In this document: piece by piece, positions 25,891 to 38,042 of the stretch
Layout of the letters: every line of letters begins with the position of its first letter
Position numbering within the stretch: the first letter of the stretch is position 1
Assembly: GCA_035048485.1 (NCBI GenBank)
Contig: CM068583.1
Coordinates: 31,299,005 to 31,363,004 of the forward strand
Length of the DNA stretch: 64,000 bases
Direction: 5' to 3'
Origin: Pteria penguin
Taxonomy: Eukaryota > Mollusca > Bivalvia > Pterioida > Pteriidae
Made by a program: the position numbers and the translations under genes
The notes under the pieces: generated by a model
What the model was told of the DNA's origin: nothing
What the model saw: the letters and a program-made list of their open reading frames with translations, nothing else
Databases searched by the model: none

Positions 25891-26758
25891 GACACTAATT
25901 CTTTTGCTAATTATAACTTATAAGATATACAAACCTCGTCTACGGATGTATCACAAGGTTCCGGTGTTCTTGAATCGTGCTTTAGAGAGCTAATTGGCAT
26001 TGTGCCCTGTGAGAAAAAAATATCATCGGAAGATAAAATACACATTACAATAGACCGAAAAGATAATATACAGCTACATTACTAACAATAGAACGATATA
26101 CAAAATCTCACATCTCTATATTGTTTAAATTGTTTTATCTACGAAATCATTTCGAAAATAGGAATTTAATAAAAAAAAAAAAACTCACTTTATATAGTCA
26201 AATACTGTCGGAGAAAGTGCAAATATATGTATAAATTTTATAACAGTAAATGCCCTTTACTTATTAATGTATTAGCAACAACATCAACCCCCCCCCCCCC
26301 CTTCCAAATCAGATAATTTTAAGGTTAGAATATTATACTAAAATCAAACTTGGAAAACAAAATATAACTCTATAAAAAAAAATTAAATAGACTCTGGAAT
26401 AATTCAATAACAAACATGTACCTGTCCTATTTCCATTCCCAGTCCGGAGTCATCGTCCGATAAAGTTCCTTCCTTTATTTTTCCCTCCACTTTGCAAGGT
26501 GTCAAAATATCGTAAGTGATCTGAAAACACAATGTCTACAGAATGAAGATTTTATTCCAAGTATACAGGTATTTACCATTAAAAGACATATTATTGATAC
26601 ATTCTTATAGTTTATGTTCAAAATATATTATATTTCCTATTGAAAATACAAACTTTCAAAATTAATTAGTGATTAATCGAAAATGAATTATCATCATTGT
26701 TAATGCTTAAATGACATCACATTCCTACCTTTCCATTCATGTCTTTGTTTAAATCCAT
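23617..26758 (-). CDS. CDC25: CDC25-type dual-specificity phosphatase, copy A
   Basis: Nine coding exons in transcript order: 26758-26729, 26520-26422, 26006-25935, 25709-25539, 25247-25092, 24873-24775, 24546-24416, 24097-23980 and 23754-23617. All have AG/GT borders and matching phases, giving 337 residues. CDC25 enzymes remove inhibitory phosphates from cyclin-dependent kinases. The short N-terminus has DDDSGLGME (about 62-70) and basic/TP-rich KRQKTPDG. The C-terminal rhodanese-fold domain shows LPTIHGKHGDL, LIDCRYPYEFEGGH (194-207, including the back-door Cys197) and the P-loop YCEFSSERGPKM (catalytic Cys243, Arg249). Tyr replaces the His that normally precedes the catalytic Cys. The product is shorter than most animal CDC25s because of the small regulatory region. 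A leader exon is likely (donor at 27022-27021, acceptor AG at 26782-26781). The protein is probably active, since the CX5R loop is intact. Confidence 0.93.
25802..25885. repeat. (AT)n microsatellite in CDC25 copy A intron
   Basis: About 84 bp of AT repeat with one phase slip near 25846, lying between coding exons 3 and 4 of the minus-strand CDC25 gene. Confidence 0.95.
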
Positions 26759-27070
26759 CTTAGAAATCGTCGAGTGTCAGCTGAAATTTAGAAAATGGTG
26801 TCATCATTACTCAAGGAAAAGATCGAATTGCCAATAAATTAAACTCACGTTACACCAAGTAGAGAGGGGTTTCTAAACAATAAGGAGATGAAAATTGCAA
26901 TAAAATTTTCTGTGCACTAAATTCCGGAAAGTAAATATCAATTATGTAAACACTTGCAAATTATCCGCGGAAATAAGTATAAACAAACATCACAATACGT
27001 ATAAACAAAAATCAATATTTACTTGAATGTGTCGTGTACGTCGATGACTATTGACAGAGGATGACACAAC

Positions 27071-27078
27071 ATATATAG
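27071..27078 (-). promoter_or_regulatory. Candidate TATA box, CDC25 copy A
   Basis: The minus strand reads CTATATATG about 50 bp upstream of a candidate leader-exon donor (minus-strand AA|GTAAAT, GT at 27022-27021). The spacing would make a very short leader exon, so this is tentative. Confidence 0.35.
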
Positions 27079-27887
27079 TGATTCCTTTTGCCTTTAAGGC
27101 TTTTCCGTTTCAAGATTTGCCATTAGTGCAGGGTATATCATTTGCAAAATCATGAAACTGGAACTATATAATACGACACCAAAAACTGACCAAGGACATA
27201 TTTTAAACAAATGGATTAAGTTGATAAGATCAGATAATGAGGTGACGAAGTTTGGGCCCTCCGGCATTTTCTTTTGAAGTCAGTTGAAATTTATCAATTA
27301 TAATTTATTTCCAATATGGAAAATTTCATTCTTCCAATTCTGAAATTATGTGGAAAATTGACCGTAAAATATAAAACCTTTGAGATATTTTGTTTCAATA
27401 TTGAAACTATCAAAAGCGTAAAATTAAGCGTAAAATAGAAAACAATGAGTGTTTTTTTCTGTACGTGGAAAGTAAAATAACAATATGAATATTTAAGATT
27501 TTCCTTATAGATATGTATAAGTACACGAATGAATGAATGAATGGATGGATGGATGGATTGATGAATGAATGAATGAATGAATGGTGAACATTTTTCACGG
27601 GAATCCATTAAGTTGGTATTGCATGGTAATATCATATTTCATATTTGTGTTTTTTTTCCGTGTTCATGGGAACTTGTTGGTCTAGGAGTAATTAAGTAAT
27701 TAATTGCTGATTTACATTTCTCAGAACTAGTTTATCCGGTCGACACAAGACATAACGGATAAACAGAGTTCAGAACTGCCAAAACACGCGCACGACGACA
27801 CGTAAACACTGTTCATTTGTCCTCCTACCACACCAAAGGTGTTCCTACATGTATACATGTATGTTGCCAGACCGGTTTGGTCAAAGG

Positions 27888-28014
27888 TTGGTTGGTTGGT
27901 TGGTTGATTGGTGTTTTACGTCGCTTTCAACAATATTTCAGTTATATCGCGACATGGAAGCAGGAGGTTACCAACCTCTTAAACATAGTGGCGCAACCCG
28001 GGAATCGAACCCGG
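27888..28014 (-). mobile_element. SINE family A, 5'-truncated
   Basis: Contains the body and the box B part of family A, but stops at AACCCGGG before the box A half of the tRNA head. It is flanked by a perfect 13-bp duplication, GTTTGGTCAAAGG (27875-27887 and 28015-28027). The tail carries four TTGG/CCAA units. Truncation at the head with intact flanking duplication points to incomplete reverse transcription at insertion rather than later deletion. Confidence 0.87.
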
Positions 28015-29985
28015 GTTTGGTCAAAGGAAAGTGAAAAAAAAAACCATTTTCATAAATATAAATATTCCCATAGCCGTGTTTTAAAATGAATTTTAAAAAA
28101 TCATATAAGTGTTACCAACAGCCACTCTCTGTTGATATTACTATAATTATAAACCATAACATCTATACATACTGAACGTGTACGTGTTAATAGTTGCTAT
28201 TGGACCATTCGTAATTTCTGCATTTCATTGTATTTATTGTGTTGCTTCTAACTTAAAATTCTACAGAACATTTATTGCTCAACACTATTATGTTGATAGT
28301 ATAGAGAACAAAATATAATAAATATACTAAATAATATAATTAGAATCTCCATGACAATTAATATAGAGATTATATTGTATTTATATTATTTTCAAACATA
28401 CATACATTGTAATTACTAATAAATTACTAATAACAGTAACAAAGAGGTAAGTTAAAAGCGGAAATATGATAGTGTGACTAAGTGCGGAGAACTTATTTAT
28501 ATATTTATTTGAGTACTCATGTGCATTTCTATGTCCACGACGATATCTCTAATGAAATTACAAATTTTTCTTTAAATAACACAGTTTTGTAACTGAAAAC
28601 GGGATTTAAATGATGAAAATATTTTTAAAAATTTCTTGAATATTTATCTAACTTTTCATGTCTTTGTTTTTTCTTTTTTTTTTTTTTTTTCTTTTCTTTT
28701 TCTTTTTTTTTTTTTTTTTTGCATCTTTCATATGTATATGAATTCTATTTTTTTTTTATATACTTGAGTAATTCATATCAATTACATATCTTTTAGTGTA
28801 TCCCTGTAAGTGTCATGGCATCGAATTTGGAATTGATTTGCCATGATTTTTTCACTGATAGATGTAAGTGTACTAAATCTGTGGAAATGACTTCTCAACT
28901 TAGACGTAAATATTTTATAATCTCTTCAATCAGGTACTATCAGATCTCGTGATTTAACAAACTCTTACGAAACAATAACCGATTTATTGGTATACTATAT
29001 GTGTCAAACATGTATATTGACAAACAACTGTGAAAGAAGATGGGGGTGGGGATATTGTCGACGATGCTTTTTCTATTTCCGTATATTATACTTCTGACCT
29101 AATCGTACAAAACATTCTAGTATAAAATCGATCATATAGATATATCGTAGACGATGAGTTGTGATCTACTATGCTTCATATACAGTGTACATGGATTCTA
29201 ATAAACCGAGCTGTCTGACTGAAAACAGATAGGGAATTTTTCTCACCAATTCCTTCCGCAGTAATGTTGGATTCGAACCAGGAACTTAGATTTCCAGCCG
29301 ATATGCCCGTCTTTATATGTTGGTATATTGTACACAATGTATTAAATTAAAATTTAAATCCTTTTAATATTTGATACATGTATGTCAGTATGTTTATATT
29401 TTCGAGCAAAAATTTAAATGTAACTGTTCTTAGAAAATCCCACTAAATAAAGTTCTTTTTTCTGTCGTGAGAGTGATTGCCTATACACGTCATCAAGCGA
29501 ATGATTATCTCATTGTAGAATAGATTAATGTTACTTTTCCTTTGAAATTGTTGGTGATTTAACGCATTTTATTACATGTATGGAACTTCAGAATACCGGA
29601 ACTTGTTTTTCTGGTTTCGGAAATATATAACGGATTATCAGGGAACAAAACTGCCAAAACAAGCGCCAGACACAACTTTTACAATGTAATTTGTTCACTG
29701 TGCGAAACCGAATGCGTTTGTAAAACAGCTGAGCCAGTTTTTCTGCTTTTTACATAAATCACATGTAGGACATGCTAATAATCATTTCTACAATGGTACA
29801 TGCCTGTGATCTTGCTGCTATAATGCAACGACATACATTTTGTAGCTGGACGTTTTAATTCACTCGACATAATCCTCATCTATATACTTAACGTTCACAC
29901 GAACCCCAAATCGCTTATGGAGGCCATTTCAAGTTGACAATGTACGGACACATGGCAGCTACGGTATTTTAAATGACCTCCTCAG

Positions 29986-30110
<125 letters not shown>

Positions 30111-30238
30111 TTTATGGTATTTTTCACTTTTTATGATTGTAGCAACAGAACAGAACAGTTTTCACTTCTAACGCAGATGCTATAACGCATGATTGAATTT
30201 AGTTCATGTAAATCACAACTCTTGCGTATCCATATTGG

Positions 30239-30432
30239 CAGAGACCTATATATGTCTCTGATACTGGAGAGGCTTTGATTTGTCCTCATTCAAATTTCAT
30301 GTTTAACTAAAATCAACACAGACTTTCAAAATAGTAAATCCCATTCGTTCCTATCGGAGCGGTGCATATAAATGCTGAAATTACCACTATTTGCCGAAAT
30401 TACCAATCAGAGACATATGTGTATATCTCTGT
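30239..30432. mobile_element. Possible MITE with self-palindromic ends
   Basis: The left end CAGAGACCTATATATGTCTC and the right end, read in reverse as CAGAGATATACACATATGTC, are inverted copies of each other, and each is itself nearly palindromic. About 145 bp of noncoding DNA separates them. No target duplication was identified, so this may be coincidental. Confidence 0.35.
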
Positions 30433-31882
30433 TCAAGTATATTTCAAGCATTATAACTATACTGGCAGCATTTTAGTCGATGGAAATGTCGTTTACGTAT
30501 GTTCTTTTGAAATAGATGCACATACTTAAAGGACAAATCTGAATGCGAGATATAGATCTATAGTTCTGAAACATTGATTTAACAAAAATGAGAGTAAATA
30601 CATAATATGAAAGAGAAACCTACAGATCTAGCAAATAATTTTGTAAAAACATTAAACTACTGCTAACTTTTAAAAAAAATCATTAATTTTCGAAATATAT
30701 AACTCAAACATTGACATGTTTCATTGAAAGGACGTAAGGCAATGTCCGCTTTTAAACAATATGTAGTATGTATTAATTGACTTCGTAGGTTTATTGCATG
30801 TTTATTCTGTCATTTCGGTCGACTATAGTTTTTCCCCATAAACAACTAGTGGAACAGATACGTAACTACAATTAGCAAAGTTTTAAGTTTGTGTTTCTCT
30901 CATTTTTATGAAAACGACTTTCAATTTACAGTATGCTTACATGTATATACCTGATAAGCGCACCATATTTCTCATTCAGCGACATACCTCCAATCTTTTT
31001 ACTTTTACTTTCATCTCGTCCGCGAAATACCGCTTTTATCTAACCGCGCTGTAAACAATATTCCCAGCAGCCAAAAACCATGCAAATAACAAGAGTAAGA
31101 TTTATTGCTTCTGAACTACAAACAAATCTTAATTAGACCCCTTTAAAATGTAATTTCAAAGTACATGTAGTTTCCGAATGAGGTCATGTTACATTTCAAA
31201 ACTGCACCTAGGTGTATAGAATTCTACAATAAGCATTTTTATAGAAAGTATATATACAGCAGGCGCCTTTCTGAGACGATGTCATAAATATACCTGTAGC
31301 TTAGTTATTTGAAAGCAATTTAGTTGATGAGATTGTCCAAACCAAGGACTTATAAACAAGATAAGTCCTTGTCAAAACCATGATAAAATCAAAGCACTGA
31401 CCGAATACTGAAGAAACCTTCATTAATAACATAAACAATAACAACAACTTCATCATCAACGACAACAACAATAGCAACAACAATTCTTCATGCATTCTAC
31501 ATTAAACCAAAAATCACCATAACAACCATCATCCACGTCCATATGCTACAATGCTTTTACAACTTGATTATCCTTGATTATTCCACGTCTTCTCCTCTCT
31601 TCCGCTGTGTCACCAACGTGATAGACCTCATCACCCTACATGTATTTTCACACCGTACTCGTTGTTATGATTACAAATTCAAAAACGAAAATGACAGCTT
31701 TCATCGAAAAAACGAAAGTATATTATTTCCAGTAAAGCTTGCTGATGCAGCAATTACACGCACTAGGATGCTGTCATTTTAAAGCATTTGACTGAAAATG
31801 GTCTTTCTGGTGGCAAGACATACGTTTTGTTCTGAATACATATTGGTGCCCTTATCGAACAGTTTGGTTGACCATTGACCAG

Positions 31883-31987
<105 letters not shown>

Positions 31988-33717
31988 CACATACGTGAAA
32001 CAAAAAAGTGCAAAAGTCACTTACACTTACCTGTCCGTTGTACGTCCCTGTGAGTGATTGTGGTCCCCCAAGGTGGTTTTTCGTCCTAGTGCTTCGCTCT
32101 GTATCTCCTGCTCTGGTACACCCAAGCCCGCTATTAGAGTTTTGTTAAATGAAATGTTTATCTAACTAATGTTAAAAGATAAACTATTGTGGTACACATT
32201 TTACAACTTTTGTAAAAAGATGTGGCTAAACATCGCGATTTGGTGGTAATGTTTATGTAAGAGGAAGTACTAGTTTTCGAGCTAAAGCCGTCAGGGTGCC
32301 GGATCGCTGTGATTTGGGGTGTGAAGCTACCGCAGGTGTCCGTAATGCCATAAAAAGTTGAACAGTACTTCACAGAATCTCTGGCCTTTATGACACGGGG
32401 ATGCACTTAGTAACTTCACACCTGTCTTCATATAGATAATTCTTTATTTTTATGTCTAAAAACATTAATATGAATGAGTGTTAGCTGTATCTTTACGATG
32501 CCATTTAAGTAAATCAGACTTGCGTTAATTCTTACTCCATTAATAGGTCCCTTTCTCAGTCTATCAAAGAACAATAATCTATAAGTCAGGAAACTTCAAA
32601 CGCACATTATACGAAATAATACGTTCATCATTTTGTGATTTACTTTTTGCTTTAAATTAATGTGCGACAATCTTAAATAAAAATTAAGCATTATAATTGT
32701 GCATAAAGAATTATACATGTTTTATGGAATAAGTTACAGTGATTTCACAATCTTCTCTTACTTTGGCAGAAAACAGCATGAAAATGCATGATTGTAATGA
32801 GTTTACAAATATAAATATTTTTGTTCCAATTTCGAAAAAGATAAGTTTTCGGTTCTTATTTTTATGAAATATTTATACATATAAACTAATATTGTCTTAT
32901 TGCTCGTAATGGATTTAATTCCCAGCTATTGACGATATTTTACTGTTTACAAACCTCTGTAACAACCTGGATAGTCCGTCCAAACTTTCCTGTCTGAGCT
33001 TGTGTTTTAAATTGAATATCTCAAAAGCGATAACAAGGGCTCAGCCGTAATTATCTAGCTGGGTATTGTGGTTAATTGCTTTATCTTAATCATGTTAATG
33101 TCCACTAACGACTAGTATAAGACGGTAATAAACAATATCATGAAAACAAAAGCCATATGAGCTATATTGACACGAAGCTTCTATATCTTAACACATGGGA
33201 CTGACTATGTACATACGACAGAACAAAATTCAGACTTCCGACCGCGTGTTGATTGCGAATATTTAAATTGCGACAATATGCGCACCAAACTTGTCCTTTT
33301 AGAATTTACTTCTTACAGTTCAGAATGAATTCTGAGTAGAGTGGTGGAATAGGGGATGCAGCAAATCCATTTTTGCCCCGAAAATCACTTTTAATTTCGC
33401 TCTAACTCCCATTAACTGTCATTGATTTTAACTGGGAAATACATGTAGTTTCATCGGATACCCCACAAGTGTGGCAGTGGATCCTCAGAGGAAGCTGAAA
33501 TAAGACAAAATCTTATATTCAGCGAAAATAAAATATTTGATATATGTTGATCACCTTGTATGCTGTTCGAATTGAAAATACTTGCATTCTACTTGGTAAG
33601 GGATGCGCAGTTGAAAAATTGTTGAATTCTAGGTAAACCTGCTCTTGTTGAATTAATTGAAAAAAAAATAAAATAAACACATTGTTGCATGAAACGCAGA
33701 GACATTTATGCATTAAC

Positions 33718-33720
33718 ATT

Positions 33721-33819
<99 letters not shown>

Positions 33820-33820
33820 T
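33718..33820. repeat. (TTTA)n microsatellite
   Basis: About 25 perfect ATTT units. Confidence 0.97.
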
Positions 33821-34344
33821 GTGAACAGAAAGTAATTACGTATGTTGTTACGAAGAGTATTTCTTCAGTAAAATTACTGAGAACAGCAGATGATTTTTAA
33901 CGGTATGTTTTTCAAACAACTGGAATATATTTCAGAAATAATAACAAGCTAATTACAAACACACAGCAATCATCTATCGTCACAGAAGCTACAACGTCTA
34001 CGGCGAGAGCTCTATACACTTGGCTTGGATGTTTACATAATTGTGTATGTTTGGATAATTACAGAGCTTGGGTAGTTTGAGATCGACATATTGTACTTAT
34101 ATACTTATAGAAACACGATCCCAGATGATCGGATTCCCAGTATTATAAAATATGTACACATTCCAATCTTATTAAATAAATAGAAAATCGACAAACCAAA
34201 TGTATTTTCTGTGTCACTTTATTGGCATTTGTAATTAACTTCTGGATGTATCCAGTCTGGTAAGTCAATAAGAAGATAGGAGTTTCTGAATGACACATAC
34301 AGGCCCCACATATCTATACAGTGGACAATCAACAACTGTAGTTT

Positions 34345-34414
34345 GCTAACTTTCAAATTCCACTTAATTTTAAAAGAGTGCTCACTTAAAAATGAGTTGA
34401 ATTTGAAAGTTAGC
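34345..34414. repeat. Small hairpin
   Basis: GCTAACTTTCAAATTC at 34345-34360 is perfectly complementary to GAATTTGAAAGTTAGC at 34399-34414, with a 38-bp loop. Function unknown. Confidence 0.55.
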
Positions 34415-36229
34415 TAACGACATTATGTACATGTCATACATATTCTATGTATGACTTGTATCTACTATGTATATGTGAGACTGAAAAGTATAATAGAGAT
34501 ACTTTATTTTAAAATCGAACATTAGAATTGTAGCCAGTGATTTTCTTTTTATACGTGTAGTTACTTTTGTAGATTTTTCTGTGTTTGATTCTCAGATAAA
34601 ATGACCATGCTAAGGAAGCTGGTTACCTCGTCTTAGTACTGCAAAGATGGTGAAAGTTATTGATCAATCATGAATTCTGCTGAATGAATATGTATAGGTA
34701 CATATGTACAGATGAACATGAATAAACGTAAAACGTATGACATAAGCAAACGAAATTACATGTGCTAACATCAGCGTTACACAAGACGCATTTTTGATTG
34801 AAAATATACAACTAGTACTGTCCATAGTGTAGATTCAAGCATATGCATGGTTTCTATATATTTCACAATTCAATATGATAATGGTAACCATATATTGAAT
34901 TTTACACTATGCAAATAATGCATATCTCGTTTAAAGTTTTAGCTGATACATTGCATGTATATTCAACATCTTTCATAAGAAGTACTCAGTGACACCTAGA
35001 CGTACATGTAGAGCGGCCGTCCCATCTGACAATAAGTCTTTCAAAGGAATGAAAAATATAATTATCTCTTCATATTGCTAATTCCAGATAATTTGGCTGA
35101 GATAATTCAATTATTGATCTAATCGACACTTCGTAATAACGTTTGAGTAGATATCATTAATATATTAGCCGTGAATGTGAAATGTCGCCATAGTTTTCAC
35201 CGCGCGTTAAGGGTATAATATTGCACTTTGTATCGTTTCGTCATTCTTATTCCATAGAAAATTACTATTTTTATACCAAACACAATATCGATATGATAAA
35301 TCTCTCATCAGTCGAGGTGATGTGATGAAACGAATAAGGGGGGAGGGCTAAATACAATCAATAAATGATTCTCTTTGGTATGCCCTGTGAATCATAATTG
35401 TAAATTGATATAGAGTGATGGCATCAATGGGTGTGTGACACAAATTGAGCTTCTAAGATAAGTTGAGTCATTAGTATCATACTTCTTGTTTGATTAAAAA
35501 TGATAATAAAACAACTAAAGTTTTGAATTGATATCTAATCTAACCGAGGCTCATGTTGTGATGCACCAGCAACTTATTTTCCTGTATTAATTTTCGTTCT
35601 TTATTTATGCTTAATAAAAGGACTTATGAAATACATTTGTACATAGATATCTAACCCTTGTCCGAATTTCAGGAAAATATGTGTTTCTACTTTCTTGATA
35701 TTTTCAATTATAAATTGTGCAGAGAAGTTCTGTAAGTGCATTGTATAGAAAATATGAATATATGATCAAAAAGAACATGAAAATCTTCAACCAAAATTTA
35801 AAGTTTATGACCTCCTTAGCAAATGGAGGGATGCCATACAGCTATGTACATGTATAATGATAATGTATACCTGATATTAATTACACCCATGCATTTTTAA
35901 GAACAACTGAACATCTGGTGAATGAGAGCTAAAAATCTGATCCAAAAATTGTGAAAATCATGACCCAGATGTAGGGCTTCTGTACCCAGTAGAGATAATA
36001 TATTAGACTTTAAAATCTTTGTAAAGTTTTTTACTGTGGTCCGGTGACTGATAAGGCCTATGGACTTATTCTAATTGATCACTCAAAAAAGCTAACATAT
36101 TTCGTAATTTGAAGCTTAGACCCCCGCCCAACCACACACACAGAAGGAAAAAGATATTGCAAGCCCATATTGAATTGTCAATCAGAGTGTCATTTTCTTA
36201 CTATTGATTATGAAATTAAAAAATTAGAA

Positions 36230-36309
36230 ATTGACTATAATGTTAGGAACTTGATGATAATTTAGGCGAATTGACTATAATGTTAGGAACTTGATGATAA
36301 TTTAGGCGA
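36230..36309. repeat. Perfect 40-bp tandem duplication
   Basis: The 40-bp unit starting ATTGACTATAATGTTAGG occurs twice without a single difference, so it is recent, or possibly an assembly artefact. Confidence 0.85.
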
Positions 36310-37524
36310 ATTTTAAGTTCTCTGAAAATAAATGTTTTCGGTCAGTGGAAATCTTCTGCAAACCTTGAAGTTTCCACAAGATTTGCCGTGATGGAAACTC
36401 GAGTTTCTGACAGTCTTCTATGGAAGAGTTTTTGGCTTTCCAAAGACAGAATATATCGTGGTGAAATGTTCCAGAACGCAAATATCTAGCCACAACACGG
36501 TTTGTAAAATGCCTCACGTATCTTAGTGCGTACAATTTAGACTTACAGGCGGCCATCATAATTCTAGTAAGAGTTAAGTTGACTTTGTCCGTCTATGATT
36601 TAATTTACATACAATTCTAGGGAGGAATTTATCCGATTAGTTGATCTCCAAAATAAAGACGTTTAATTATAGCATTACATCGATATCTGTAAACAGCTTT
36701 TCTGTCTCGATGGTAACGCGTCGGGAATTGTAACAGGTTTCTATTGTAGATTCTAAATACATGTATAATCTTGAACTTTCCTATACAAGAATAAACAATA
36801 GTATATTCTATATGTAAGGTATAACAATAAAATTCAGAACCAACACAGAAAAACAGTGAAAATGATTTACAATACTCCGATTTATTTAAAGGACAGGATA
36901 TATTCCTAGTTATACCGAAAAAGTAAGGTTTTATTGCATTTTACGTTTCTTTGATAATTTTCTATTATTTAGCTTTTAGTATTTTGTACGCATATTTTAG
37001 TACTCTGAAGAAATTATATCATATTTAAAGCAAATATATATTAATTGACAAAAAGTCAAAGATAACAAAAGTATGACGTAAATATGTAACTTGAATAACA
37101 GATGACCAATCTATAAATCTCAAGGAATGAGAATAGTGAATACAGGACATTAAATTACACTATAACTCACTTCTCATATTGCCCCGTTAGATATGACATA
37201 TACTTTCACACGATTCTTAACATCGACAGATAATAACATGGGAATCATCACTTTTTCGAGTACATAATTGATTAATGAAGAAAAGAGGCGATTAAAAATT
37301 TCGAGTCTGGTGATTGCTAAAGAGAGTGAGGCTAATTGCCGCTAATTCTGCTTCTCGCGGGCGTTATCTGTGTGTGGATAACGGAGTACCCCCTCCAAAT
37401 AAGGCGATAATTTCCCTGTATTTCCTACGGAAACTGATTAGCACTTTCAACTCTTCATTGAAAGTGAGAATAATTTGAAAATGAGATGAAAAGATGTACT
37501 TATCTACGTAGTATAATTACGCTT

Positions 37525-37532
37525 GTATATAA
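37525..37532 (+). promoter_or_regulatory. Candidate TATA box, CDC25 copy B
   Basis: TATATAAG lies about 110 bp upstream of a good leader-exon donor (ACGACG|GTAAGC, GT at 37638-37639). The next acceptor is at 38004-38005 and opens the exon that carries the ATG at 38043. The arrangement gives an untranslated first exon of about 80 bp, a plausible core promoter. Confidence 0.5.
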
Positions 37533-38042
37533 GTACTCGGATCACATTTCAAACTCAGAACGAATTCTAATGTCAATGTGAACACATATATTTTTCGCAG
37601 TATAATATTACAAAGAAGTTAACTAGAAATAACGACGGTAAGCACTTTCAAAGTTTTGAACTATTCATTTTTCAGTTTACAAATTTATGGCCTTTTTTGG
37701 CACAATATAATTCATCAAAAATACCCTTTGAGACACAACAAATAACACAAGGATTGGCAAATTTACAAGCTTCCGAGTTTGGAATATTTACAAATGTTTT
37801 CAGGTAGTACTTGCTGATAAATTTGTTTTTAATCACTTAATCTAGCATTTGTTGCACCTGAAGGTGTTTTATTTATTTTCCTGATCGAAGAAATCCTGTA
37901 CCTATGTGATTGTTTGAACATTAAAATGACTATACTTGTATATTACATTACTGAACATGATTTATTGCGTGTAATGTTGATGGATATGCTATTGATTCAT
38001 TTCAGGTCTGCGGTTTGAATTCTCTGTTTGAACGCTTCAGTC

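Noticed and set aside
32158..32406. 82-codon minus-strand frame
   Set aside because: No recognisable family, no splice partners and no conserved copy in the window.
36302..36559. 85-codon minus-strand frame
   Set aside because: Composition is somewhat protein-like, but I recognise no domain and no adjoining exons. It may be a decayed fragment.
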